Shown here one piece after another: positions 1 to 12,457 of a DNA stretch of 64,000 bases. Numbering within the stretch: the first letter of the stretch is position 1; each line of letters begins with the position of its first letter. Below the pieces are notes generated by a model that worked only from the letters and a program-made list of their open reading frames with translations, had not been told where the DNA came from and did no database searches. The translations under genes were made by a program, and so were the position numbers. Source of the stretch: Phoronis australis (taxonomy: Eukaryota; Phoronida; Phoronidae); the NCBI GenBank assembly GCA_002633005.1, contig NMRA01000217.1:360967-424966 (forward strand), in the 5' to 3' direction.

Positions 1-48
1 ATTTAAACTAAATTTTCGATTAATGATAATTTTTTATTGTAAAATTAT

Positions 49-66
49 GTGTGTGTGTGTGTGCGT
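49..66. repeat. TG dinucleotide microsatellite
   Basis: A short pure run of TG units, degrading to TGCGTGCATGCATG on its right side. It lies in the UAP1 intron just upstream of the first exon visible in the window. Confidence 0.8.
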
Positions 67-187
67 GCATGCATGTGTCTTCAAAGTTACTTTATGTGGA
101 TTGAAAACATATATATTCACAAGAAACTTCAAATTAAGAAAAATTATGATGACCCTAACCACTTCCTTACTATTTATTGTTATCTAG

Positions 188-3100
188 GTCTGCGATTGGT
201 CTCCGAGAACAAAGTGGCTGTCCTGCTACTGGCCGGCGGTCAGGGTACTAGACTGGGTGTGACCTACCCCAAGGGCATGTACGACGTGGGGCTTCCATCT
301 GGGAAGACGCTGTACCAGCTGCAGGCAGAACGCATTCTCAGTCTCCAGAGACTGGCGAAAGAGTTGACTGGCAAACAGGGACATGTGCCATGGTAAAAAT
401 TGTTGTTGTTTTTCTCAGATTTTGAGGTACCTTTCATTAAATAGACTCTTTTACTAAAAACATTTTTCTGTACCTTCTACAGGTACATTATGTCCAGCGA
501 ACACACCAACAAGCCGACTCAGGATTTCTTCCAGGAGCACAATCACTTTGGGCTGGACCCAAAGGATGTAACCTTCTTCAAACAGAATACACTGCCATGC
601 ATGACATTAGATGGCAAAATCATCCTGGAGACACCATCAAAAATAGCCAGGGCGCCAGGTGAGCCAGATGTGTCTCCTAGTTTTGTGCGTTTCCAGACAC
701 GTAGTGGTGTGGTGTTCAAATGCTATGTGTGGTCCGGCAATGAGCATGGTGATCAAGAGACCCAGTTATTTAGACTGCTTTATTGAGTTAGTGTCAGCTG
801 CAGTCATAGCTAATGCGTTAATGGGTGAATTGACATTCACTAGGTCATGCTCATGTATAAAGGTCTCTTTTTAACACTTGAATAAGTTGAGAGCAGAAAG
901 TAGTTTGTCACCGAAGGGGTGTTGGTGGGATACAGGGTCCACATGATTACGTGAATGCATGCATTTCTACAAGTGGGAAACTTGTTACACTAGCGCCACC
1001 TAGTCACGTACTGCTCAGCTCCACTCGGGAGAATCTTAAATCAGTGTTCCTGATATTGTGGGCTTTTCTTGCCAGTGGTTCATGTCACTTATAAAGTTTT
1101 GCTTTTTCCCAACAGATGGCAATGGTGGTCTATACCGTGCCTTGTCTGACTCGGGTGTTCTTAGTGACATTGAGAAGCGAGGCATCGAGTACGTTCATGT
1201 CTACTGTGTAGACAATATCCTGGTCAAGATGGCCGACCCTGTGTTCATTGGCTTCTGCGTATCTAAGGGGGCCAACTGTGGTGCTAAGGTAAACTGATGA
1301 TAGTTACTTCCTTATGTACCACATACTGTGTTCAAAGTAACTTTTCATATCATTTTTGTTTTTCATCACTCACTCATTATTTGCAGATTGAGGTATGTGT
1401 GTAGATACTGAAAAATGTGCTCGAATTTATGTTATGATAAAGATTCTGGAGTTTAAGACAGTCTTTAAAATTTGGGACACTGGAATTCAACTTGAAATTG
1501 AGTTTTCTGGATTCTGAAGATTTGGATATGGGAGATTTTGATGCCCAACAGTTCATAAAATCGTAGAAATAGCACCCGACTCAACGTTTTCTTGCATCCT
1601 GAAAACGTGTAACATCGACGACATTTGTCGTTGATCATAATTCTTGAATTTGGATGGTCAGTATTGCCTTTTTCTAAATTTTGGTATGAGCTCTGGACTT
1701 GAGCAAAATAATTAATTTTTCACAGCCCCTAAGTGGAAAATTTTCACTATAAATTAATACTTTTTTATTACAACCAACATTAGAGATATTGTTGGTATTA
1801 TGACCGGCATTGGTATTATGACTGCATAACAAATATATGGCTTTGAGCTGCTGAACCCAACCAATCACATCGATTAAGACAATATTCCACGAGAGAAATG
1901 TTCCCTCATAGTCACAAATTGTTATAGATACTCTGCAGTTTTGCGAACTGATCCCAGTTCACCCCTCCCATCAGTGTACCACCAATAAATATTGTTTTGG
2001 CATACCGCAATAACAGAAAATTTTGATATTTATTATTGCAGGACAGACAAGTGATGAGTTTGAGCCTTACTTGAAATACTGTAAAGTTTTGAACAAGTCA
2101 GTTAAAAGATGATTATCATCACAAGCACACAATGATGTTCGAAAATTTTAACATGATTACACTGATAACTGAATTTTTAAAAAATGTAAAAATGACAGTA
2201 TTGGCAATAAATTTAATGTTGAATTTTGAAAAAACCGAAGATGTCGCTTGTTCTCAACTTGTGTAACTGTAACTGAGGATACACATGCTATTCAATACCC
2301 GATCGTTGATTTTGTGGTTTTTTTCAAAAAAAGATACTTCAAGCTCTCAATTATTTCTAGGTGGTAGTTCTTAAACTAGTTTTCTATTATTAATTGTAGT
2401 TCATAGAGAGATGTTTCATTTTGGTAGTTTGTTACAGAATTCGGTCTCCAAAAATGCGCGTGGTCTTGTTTTAACGTGCATACTCTTCTTTAGGTTTGTG
2501 AGAAGACCGATCCCAAAGAGCCTGTGGGACTTATTTGTAAGGTGGGCGATCATTACCAGGTCGTTGAGTACAGCGAGGTCAGCCTGAGCACAATGGAGAA
2601 ACGTGGAGAAGACGGACACCTCGTCTACAATGCTGGAAATATATGCAATCATTTCTTCAACACAGAGTTTTTGCGCTCGCTATGCCGGTGGGTTCTCTTC
2701 TGCTCAATGAAAGTACAGTCGAACCACGTTACAACACGTGGTTCAAAGTGGTTGGTCATAAATAATGTACCATGCTGAATATGAATTGATTTTGTTCCGC
2801 GGAAGTTGAGTTACGATGTCGAATGTTTTAGAAATTTTAGGGAAGGTTTGTTGCGACAAGGTTTGATGATACTTTAGTGAATCTCTCCAACCACTCATCA
2901 ACCATTCCTCTTCTGCTTGGACATCCTAATTAAGAACTGTGCTAATTAAGTGAATTGAGGGATAATCTGCTAACTAGTTGAAGCAGTTAAAGTTCTGAGA
3001 GGCTGGTGTGCTTGGTAAGAGAATTTCACGGAGGATTTAGTAATAGTGAGTGGGCCAGCTTGATTTAGATTTTTGAGTAGTTACGCAGAAGAAGATAATG

Positions 3101-6100
3101 ATTAAGCAGGCACTAGACTAGGAAACTACTAATTACACTCTGTTTTAGAATTCTTGAAAAGCCAGAGAGTGTTGCCTCTCTTTTGTACGTAGTTCAGCTA
3201 AAGATGTTAACTACAAAAATGCGACTTAGTGTATTGAAACTGCTTACCAATATTTGGTTCCTTTTCAGTGGTAGATTTTCGTGGTGATTCAATTCTCCCT
3301 GTCTGTTTGACATGACTGAAAGGGAACTTGAAAAACGGGATCATAAGCTCACAAATGAAGGTGTCACATCAACTTGAGAGTTAGGGTGAAAAACTCCAAC
3401 AACTCCAACGATATTCAAGATGAGACTGGTGACATTGTCATAACGGTAGAAAATCTGAGCTGCCTAATTTTTATTGAAAACCAGTTCTGGACTTTGTAGT
3501 GTGTAGTTATGGTTAGAAACAATTCCACATTTATGTCTCAGTCTATGGAACTATGGTCTAGGTCAAACAAAATCTCACATATTTCATTCGATGAGTGTAC
3601 CATCTGAAATGGTTTTAATATTCCGTTTACGAAAAGGTCTCTTTGTGACTGAGGGTGTGTAAAGTATCTTTTCTTTGTGTTGCCAGTGACCATGAAGATG
3701 AGTTAGAGCATCACGTGGCTAAGAAGAAGATTCCATTCGTTGACGATGACGGTAAACTGGTGAAACCATCACAACCCAATGGAATCAAAATGGAGAAGTT
3801 TGTCTTTGATGTTTTTAAGTTTGCAACGTAAGTATGGGGTCTATTGTGGCATGAGAGATTAGTTATCACGGGATTACGATATGGTGGAGAAAATTTTAAT
3901 ATAATTTGATTAAAGGACCTTTTTTAATTTTTAATGCGTAATTTAAGTGTTTTAGGGTTCAAAAACATTACCACACCATATGAGCCAACTATACAAGTCA
4001 CAGATAATGCAATCAAATGGCATTTCGGAATTCACAATCTTAGGGTCAGTCAACTTCAATAAACTGTGAAACATTATCTTGAGGTGGTGATGGTTTTAAT
4101 GTTCGTGTTGGTAACGGAGTTCTAGTCTGATTTATGAGCTCAAGCTCCTAAATTGCTGAGAAATTGCAGCTTTGTTGGTTAGTGGGACTGCACATCTACA
4201 TTAGGAGACACGTTTGAGATGACTGTTCACGCCTAACGTCTCAGATGAACAGTCTCATGCCTACTAGACAAGCGTAACCATGGAGGGTGATGCCTTTGCA
4301 TGCGCATGTGTACATGACATTGTGTGGTCATATGCATTAAAAATTCATTATCACACTTCGGATCTTGGCAGCTGTAAGGGGTACCAGCAACGCTTTGATG
4401 GAAAAATGGAAAAATGTTCACGTACGGCCTAAATGCAGTGTGCCTATGGCGTGTTTTTTGGCTGTGTCCATTCTGGGGTGATTGGGCCCCTCTAAATCCA
4501 CTCTTTATTAGATCCATACTTCAGTGAATAATTTGAATTATAATGGTTTGATGCAGTTTGAGTGACAATCATGGTGTACACATTAGTAAGCCTTGATTCT
4601 GATTTGAATGTTTACATGAGTTTAGAAGGGTTTTCCTGCCAGTTACTGCAAAGTGTCACTCTAGGTGGAGGGTGTCAGTTATTAGCATGAGTGTTGGTAT
4701 TCATGTCCAAATGCTGGTCTTGGTTATCAACGGTTGTTTATGTCAGAAGCTTAGCTAAGTTTAAAATGATATTGTTGCATTTTTTGGGTTGGATATTACT
4801 CTTTGACTAATAAATGTGCCTCGGGATCTCAGAAGGCTGTCAGTTTTGGGGCTATTTTATGGAATTCTAAAAGGTACTCGTATTGCATGTTCAATAAAAG
4901 AATTGTGTCGTTTATGGATGTGAGGAAGACAGAATCAATAAGAAAATCATTTGGTTATAACATCATCTTACTTAGTTATGTTTATTATACTGCACCCATT
5001 GGGGTTAATACCTGGCCACTTAACTGAGGTATTCAAAAATCCAAGTACTGAGCCGAGCATGGGTGTCAAAAAGCAAAATTTTCGAGAGGTGTTGAGTGAG
5101 CGTTTTCTTCAATCGTCAATTCTTGTAAACCCCATGAAGCTACATTTACATTTTGCTTGCCTCCATGAGTATAGCGAGGTACTGCAAGTATTTCCCTTTT
5201 CAAAAAAGTGAGGTGCCACTGAAACTTTTGTTAGTCAAACGTTTCGCATCTTTTAAGAGCTAAAAACTGAGGCTATCACAAAGGCTTTAGTACTTTCAAG
5301 TAAGTCTCAATCATATAAATTAGGGATGGGCGGAGAGCCAAGTATTGGTGTTTGAAATTGGGAATTTCAGCCAAAGTTGGGTGTTAACGTGTATGAATAC
5401 GTTATATTAAAAAAAATATTTCTTGTGAAAAGTTTGCACCATAAATTCCTTTAGACCACAATCAAATGGTTCATTTCGCGAAGTTGGCAACATAAACTCT
5501 TAAGTTATCATTAAGGCACCACCACTGCTGTTACAGACTCATATGTACTACCACAGGCCCTTGAATGTAATGTATTCCTCGTATCCACCAGTGGCATCAT
5601 CAGTCACTGATATTAAAACATGTCTTACATGGTTACGAGTCATTGGCAAATTTGTGTGCCTGTGTGTTTGCTACTAACATGGGATGCTTTGTATGTTTAT
5701 GTCTTGTTCTTTTGTGCTTTTTCTCTTGCTCCGCTTGCGAAACAACTTGTGGATGTGGTGGCCATCTTGGATTCGTCGGCCGCGGTTTTGTCCGTTGTCT
5801 CCATTCAATGTGACAGAAATTTTGCTGTCTGGGAGGTGTCGAGAGAGGAGGAGTTCTCGCCTTTGAAGAATGCCGACTCGGCTGGCAAGGATTCACCCAT
5901 GACTTCACGCTACGCCCTCTTTAGACTGCATCAGAAGTACGTTGTTGACGCTGGAGGGAAATTGAAGGAGGAAAGCGAGACCCTTAAGGCAAAGAGGTGA
6001 ACATGTTAGACTTGCTCAATGGATAAACGTTGTTTTTGTTGTTGTTTTACTAGGGGACTTGATATTCACTAGGTGAGGCTAATGAAGAAAGGTCTCTTCT

Positions 6101-9100
6101 TAACATCTCAGTACATGTAGATTGAGTGCAGAAAACCCTCGATCAGTATTGGGTATTTGTGTGATCAGGGCACCAGATGGTTACCTGATGGCAGGTATTT
6201 CTATGGGGTAGGTCTCTTGATGCGCTTGTGCCACCTATTGGATTTCAAGTTCCCCATTGTCACGGTGTTGTAGCAAGATTGAATTACAAAGCAGTGAGTT
6301 TGTTGTTCTTCAAGACTACGTTACATGTTGTTTTGTTTGGTTTTCAAAACATTTGAGTCAACCTGCCGTTTTGTTATTACCAGTTTAGCGTCTGATTCTT
6401 TCAGCTTTTTATTAAATAACTAGCACATAATTTTTGAGAACAATCATTGAACATGCCAAAAGTACAGCCAAATTTCACCAATTAAGGATGTTACGTATTG
6501 GGCAAGTCAATTTTTATTTTCTCATTTTTCATAGAAGATGGCACTGTAGCACCAGATTAATGCACACAAACGAAAAAAGCTATACAAGCAATTATTTTCG
6601 TCCAAAACTGGTGAGATTTTACGGCAGTCGATGAAAACTGACGCGTTACTGTTCTACACTGGTGTAAAATGTCTCGTTTTTGGTTTGGTTTGGCTTATCA
6701 ACGTCATGTTTTACTTTGCCCGATCACTGCTCGTTACTAAATATGTTGGTTATGTGGTGCCCCTTATTGATTTATGTGTCTGGTATTCTGTTCCGGGTTG
6801 TCCTTTAGGGTTGTTGTTTTTCTTTTCTCTTTAGACCTCGCCTTGATGGTGACAACCATGACAGGTTAGACGAACTTCTGACTACATACTTCAAGCTAAT
6901 CACCACTTTTCCTGTTGTGTTCTTAATGCTTAGAATACTATTTATTGGAGTGTGAATTGAGTTACGGTTATGTAGGGCCCAAATGACAAGTCTGCATTTA
7001 ACCATGCATCTAGAACCTGGCAGTCTGTATAAGTATACATTTTCTGAAAGTAGAAAGACTGTAGATTTTGATATTTAGCTTTGTACCAATGTGTCATGTG
7101 ACCATGTTTTTTAATAAAATTTAGCAAAAAAGAAAGAAAGATACATCTATAACATAATTGTCTGTGACTTAACCAAATTTCATTTGAAATAAACGTTTTG
7201 ACGATGAAATCTCAAAAATGTTGTTGCAGTTTACGAAAATGACTTGCTCTGTGGATTCAAAGAAAAAAGACATCCCATAATGTCAGCAACATCATCTAAA
7301 GGATGATTTGGAGATTAGTGATAAATCTCACATTAGATCTGGCTGAAATGACAAATTCATATCAGCACTATTAGCAGAGACCATTATTAGTAATTTAAAC
7401 TCAATTTTTTCTTAAAACGACCATCTCTCATTACCAGACGAATATGCAAAATTCTAATATTCCACCTGGGGATCATTCAGTGAACAAAGCATCCCAAATT
7501 AAAAAATTTTGAACACACGTTCTGCATTGTGATCAAGGCATGAGTAGTATGCAAAAGTACGATTTGCATTAATTATTTGAAAATTTGGAGAGCTTGATTT
7601 GTTTGTAAGGTAATTATAAAAGTTAACACATCGTATTTATGGATTTAATACGATACTGATAATTCAGCTTAGTTGGAATGTGTTTATTTCCATTTCCTTG
7701 GTCTCTATTTTGCACACTTCTGTTTAATGATTTCTTGTCACTGTGTCATTGTTTACTGGATATTCAAGATGTGATGAAATGCGAATGGCTGAATTGGTCT
7801 CATGACCATACATCCTGGCACTGCATTGTTGGCTAATAACTTATGCATCTTTCAACATGATACATACTTATTGAGATCTCACAGATCTAGTTCCGTCTGT
7901 ATGTTTGTTTTTAATTCACCTGTAATGATATGACACAGTGACTTTGGTTCACTCTGTAGTTTTTCACTAGTTTGCACCTTCTTAAGCCCAGTCTACACAT
8001 TCTGACTTATTGTATATGACTTTCTATCAACTTTGCCTACGACAAAGAAAGTGTAACGAGTGGCCAAGAAGTTGTATACAGTCTAATGGTGTTACAACGG
8101 ACACTGTTTATAATATTAACAGTTATGTACTGATCAAACTTCCAAGTCCAGAATTTACCTGTCTGTAACTTGTAAGTCTGCCCTTATTACTGCAAACTAT
8201 AACATGCAGATTTCGAAGATCCTCCCCAATGTACGTTGTAGCAAGGTTCTACAACATGACTTCTCATAAGTGGTTTAAAAAAATTATACAGAGCAAAGTC
8301 AGACATGCTCTTTTTCTATCAACACTATCATGAATGAATTTTTCTTTTTGTCTCCAAAAGTCAAAGTCAAAATACTTGTCAGCCCTCTGTGGTTAGTTAA
8401 AAATGACTGTCGATTACAAAAGTCAAAATACCTGTCAGCCCTCTGTGATTAGTTAAAAATGACTGTCGATTACAAAAAGTCATATACGGTTGTGGGAGTG
8501 TGTAGAAAGGTCATTGTAGTGCACCATGCTCTTCTGTTATGGTTTGTGTTTCGCTTAATAAGTTATAAATCCTTTTGTGGACATGTCTACCGTCCGTTCT
8601 CCTGTGTTGTGCACTTGATTTTCTATTCTTTAAACAACTCCTTAAAAGTGTGTTTTGACTCATGTGTCATTGATGCTGTTCATAGCTTGGTCATGATACA
8701 TGATGTCTTTGTAGCCTGCTCAAATGTCATACAATTACTGACTTTCACTTAGATCAATGTGCTGGTTTTCTGACCTCAAAATGTGGTACTGACTGAGGTA
8801 GAGCCGATTTTGACATTGTAGTCAGAGCGACACCTGTTGAGATTTTGTTGAGACCTTGCCTGAATTGAAATGGATTCTAGTTGAAAATACATTCAATGTT
8901 TAGTCGCTGTTTTGTGCTTTGAAATTTTGTTTTTAATTTCGATGGTGTCTAAGTTTAATTGAAAGCTAGTGTAGGCATTTTGTCTGTTGTATGAATACTT
9001 TGGAAGGAAAGCAATCATTTCTGATGTACCTTTAGATGACATTAAAGCACAGATGGTTCTGGTCTCTATTGTGAGACTGCTGCCAAAAAAATTGCCCACC

Positions 9101-12100
9101 TGCATCAATTTTAAGTCAATATGTTTTTTCAAAAGTTACAGAGGCATATAAACAAGGGTAAGCAGGTGTGGAATGCCATGATTTGCCAAGAGGTGACAAA
9201 AAACAAATTTTGTATTATTAAAAGTTGTGGATTTTCTTTTTGGAAAAATAAATCAACTAAAAATCTACCCCACCACTTACTTGATTCTTCCCTGCTAATT
9301 GCAATTTTCCTGGGATGTCTTCAATATCATGCGTGAATAGATAGTGGCTGAAACGTCCCAGCAAAAGGCCTGCATCTTGGTTTTGCATTAGTTTTCGTTG
9401 AGCAAACACAACGTCCAAATAACAATTGAACACAATCTGTGTCTTGTAGCATGTCTTTGTTCTATGAAAGTGAATGCACAATCAAATTGTCAACCTCTTG
9501 GTGGATCGTTTCTGCCAGTATCTGTTGTTCTATGGAGAGTATACATGTATTAAGTAAAGTCAGGGTAACGGTAGTGTTAATGAAAAATGTCTCTCTTGGC
9601 CAAATGATGTTCTTGAGCAAGATTTACCCCGGGGTTGTTTGCCAACAACAAACTACTTGCTTTACCTGCAGTAGCATGTATTATCTTTTTCAGATCATTC
9701 ACCTTTGCATAAGGTCTGCAATCATAGTTAATTTAACATCACAAATGGTTGCTTTCCTTTTAACTATGCTGTAGAGGTTGTTCATGCATAAGATGTAGGA
9801 TTTTGAGCTTTTGTCTTTGTTGCATTAATTGACACAATCTTCACCCAGACAACATTGCTGTCTAAGATTGTGATTGTTTCAGTACTAAATGGACTCCATT
9901 GACTTCCAGAATGGACAAGATTTGTTGCTGAAACAGTTTGGATATCAAATGACATTTTTAACTTGTTGTGTTTAAAAACTGTTTAATCTCATTTTAGGCT
10001 ACTTATAAAATAATGTACATGAAGTGATCTTGCAATTAAGTCTCAGTGCAATTTCCCAATCTTCACTCATGACTGTTCCAATTCTTTTTCAGTCCAAAGT
10101 CAAATGAAAACAACCAGCCACTTGTAGTGGAGATATCACCATTGGTATCCTATGCAGGGGAGGTAAGTACCACTTGTAGTGGAGATATCACCATTGGTAT
10201 CCTATGCAGGGGAGGTAAGTACCACTTGTAGTGGAGATATCACCATTGGTATCCTATGCAGGGGAGGTAAGTAGCACTTGTAGTGTAGATATCCCCATTG
10301 GTATCCTATGCAGGGGAGGTAAGTACCACTTGTAGTGGAGATATCCCCATTGGTATCCTATGCAGGGGAGGTAAGTACCACTTGTAGTGGAGATATCCCC
10401 ATTGGTATCCTATGCAGGGGAGGTAAGTACCACTTGTAGTGGAGATATCCCCATTGGTATCCTATGCAGGGGAGGTAAGTACCACTTGTAGTGGAGATAT
10501 CCCCATCGGTATCCTATGCAGGGGAGGTAAGTAACAATAAAGAGCCAGAGAAGGAGTTGTGTTCATTGCCTAGTCTTGTCTTATTATTAAATACGTTCTA
10601 AAGCTCTAAAGTTTGGACTTATGATCACATTGTCATCGTCGTCATTAAACCTCTGCACAATAGTGCCATATGTCTCTAAAGGGAATTCAATTTCATGAAG
10701 AAATCGAGAGATCTCTGACTTTCATCATAAGATAATTGGTGTCACTTACCTGAGCACAATGCTAAAAGATTTCATTTGGTGTTATTTGTGTGCCACACAG
10801 GACAAGTGTATTTGTTACAACTTCGCTCAAGGTACAGCAAGGCAGTCAGTGTTTTCTTGTAAAAAATTGGCTTATCTAGTTCCTTTTTTTGATCAAAGTG
10901 ACATTATTAGCAAGAAAAGTGCCTCTCTCTGAGATCAGCCCCAATGCAGAATCTAAGCTGGAACCCTTGTGGTCAGTCAAATGCTGCTTTGGCGGAGCTG
11001 CACTCTACTCAATAAGTATTTTGAATGTATTTAACTTAGTCACTGACTTTGATTTCAGCGAATGCCTGCCAGACAATGGGGAAAATTATTTTTCAATTTG
11101 TACTAAAGTCACAAAAAAATACATTTTGTTGTCAAAACTAATAACTTAGAAAAGTCTCTCTCATGTAACATTAATCCCAAAAATGTTTTCATTTTTCAGC
11201 CGTATAACCAACAATGTGAGAGTTAGTTATTGCTTCATGCCTGGTCTAAGAAATATGTACTTCAGGGCACATTCCATGCTTTACAACCAGTTGGAAGAGC
11301 AAATAAAATTGTGAAGGAATTTTTTTTTTCATACCTGATTTGATGGATTATTTCGGTTTAATGATTTAGTGATAAGATCATGTATGGCACAGCTAACAAC
11401 TGAATTGAACTGCTAAATTTGTTGTTTGTGTCATGCAAAGGGTGTCCAATGGAACTTAAAAACTCTTGAAGTTCAAATAAGGCATGTCGCTGATGGTTGA
11501 AATGTCACAGGTGGTAAAAATGGTTATGGTTCTGCATACAGGAGTTTCTCTTGGTACAATGTACCTTGGCCAACATTTTGAATGAAATTGCTTTTAGTCT
11601 ATAGTAAATGTTCTGATGTCATATCGAAAACCACTTATATGATTATAGTAGTGTCACCAATATTCAGTATGCAGTCTGGCGGATAGGTGACATTTTACCT
11701 TCTTGTTTTTTTTCATACGGGACATGTAGAACCAAATCAATGCTTTACCATTTTTAAATTTTATTCCGTAGTTTGGCAGCAGTCACTGTTTTGAACAGTA
11801 AAACTGCACTTGATCCCGTTTAGCTGGCTTAAAATGAAAATCGAGTTAGGCCTATTATTTACAACGCTGCCATTCTAATGTCAGTACCTTCAAGGACATC
11901 GAATCCATTCAACAATTCAAGAGAATCAGAATTTTTTAGGGATTGGCCAGCCCTAAAATTGTGAATTTGAAAATGGCACACTATCTGTGACTTAAGTTTA
12001 TAAGACTGGAACTCGAATTTGATCACGGTAATGAATATTGTGATACCAAATTATATGTGAGAGTAAAAATGCTGAAATTTGATTTTTGTTTTTAGGTAGT

Positions 12101-12318
12101 TAAACAGGGTGAAATTTAACTTTAAACAATTTGAATGATGAAAAAAGATAACTTTTGGCAATTATTTTTTGTCCGAAATTGATGAAATTTTACTGTTATA
12201 CTGGTTGTGAGCTGTACACTGTTTATTGTTACAGGGTTTAGAATCGTTGGTGAAAGACAAGGAATTTGGAACACCGCTTACTATCACCATGGATAATGGG
12301 AAACCACGCATAAACTGA
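188..12318 (+). CDS. UAP1: UDP-N-acetylhexosamine pyrophosphorylase, 5'-partial, nine exons
   Basis: Transfers UMP from UTP to GlcNAc-1-phosphate (or GalNAc-1-phosphate), giving UDP-GlcNAc/UDP-GalNAc in the cytosol for glycoprotein, GPI and chitin synthesis. Exons: 188-392, 483-658, 1116-1288, 2494-2687, 3687-3827, 5817-5996, 6835-6864, 10093-10162, 12235-12318; all introns are GT-AG and phases join without a break into 416 codons plus TGA. Exon 1 carries the nucleotidyltransferase loop [18 protein letters not shown]. Later hallmarks are [39 protein letters not shown] and the C-terminal [14 protein letters not shown]. About 100 N-terminal residues of this roughly 505-520-residue family lie upstream of the window. 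The 30-bp exon 7 is phase-symmetric and could be skipped. The exon ending at 10162 sits at the head of a 52-bp tandem repeat that copies its donor. The protein ends in GKPRIN, unlike the human tail. Confidence 0.97.
831..1005 (+). repeat. Dispersed repeat family A, copy 1
   Basis: This intronic segment matches 6061-6240 in the same orientation. Both contain ATTCACTAGGT, then AAAGGTCTCTT followed by TTAACA, then a GAGTGCAGAAA-like stretch, a GGTATTTCTA-like stretch, and end at a GCGCCACCTAGT-like box. No open frame is shared. The origin is unknown; a SINE or MITE remnant is possible. Confidence 0.65.
6061..6240 (+). repeat. Dispersed repeat family A, copy 2
   Basis: Second copy of the family at 831-1005, in the UAP1 intron following the exon that ends at 5996. 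The same ordered words are present, ending at GTGCCACCTATTGG. Confidence 0.65.
6835..6864 (+). other. UAP1: 30-bp symmetric microexon of UAP1
   Basis: A pyrimidine-rich acceptor (TCTTTTCTCTTTAG) and a GTTAGA donor flank 30 nt that enter and leave in phase 2, encoding about ten residues (PRLDGDNHD core). Skipping it would join the exon ending at 5996 to the one starting at 10093 in frame. Human UAP1 has an alternative insert near the same C-terminal position that separates its AGX1 and AGX2 forms, so this exon is a candidate alternative exon. That it is alternatively used is inference. Confidence 0.8.
8364..8477. repeat. 56-bp direct tandem duplication
   Basis: Two nearly identical 56-bp units sit head to tail in a UAP1 intron. 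Both contain GTCAAAATAC, TGTCAGCCCTCTGTG and AATGACTGTCGATTAC and differ at only a few bases, so the duplication is recent. Confidence 0.9.
10119..10534 (+). repeat. 52-bp minisatellite (8 copies) overlapping a UAP1 exon end and donor
   Basis: Units start at 10119, 10171, 10223, 10275, 10327, 10379, 10431 and 10483, an exact 52-bp period. Each unit carries the last 44 bases of the UAP1 exon ending at 10162, the splice donor GAG|GTAAGT and two spacer bases. Only the first unit is joined to the exon's own acceptor at 10092. Units 1-3 read GATATCACC and units 4-8 GATATCCCC; unit 4 has an extra G-to-T change and unit 8 ends CCATCGG. The variant pattern fits successive unequal duplications. Confidence 0.98.
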
Positions 12319-12451
12319 CCTCATTTTGATATTATATAACCAAAATGTACTTTCGTTTTTGCTGCTTCTATGCTAGATAGAAGGCTGGGGATATTTATGG
12401 ATGACATTATGTTGAACTGTGTTTATTGGAAGACTTTTGACATCATTGTCG

Positions 12452-12457
12452 AATAAA
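12452..12457 (+). terminator. UAP1: UAP1 polyadenylation signal
   Basis: Canonical AATAAA 134 bases after the UAP1 stop codon, followed by a GT-rich stretch (GTTTGGTTTGTTTTG) near 12,494. Confidence 0.75.

Noticed and set aside
10119-10534. CRISPR-like regular repeats
   Set aside because: Units are contiguous with only two spacer bases and contain exon and donor sequence of UAP1 in an animal gene; it is a minisatellite.
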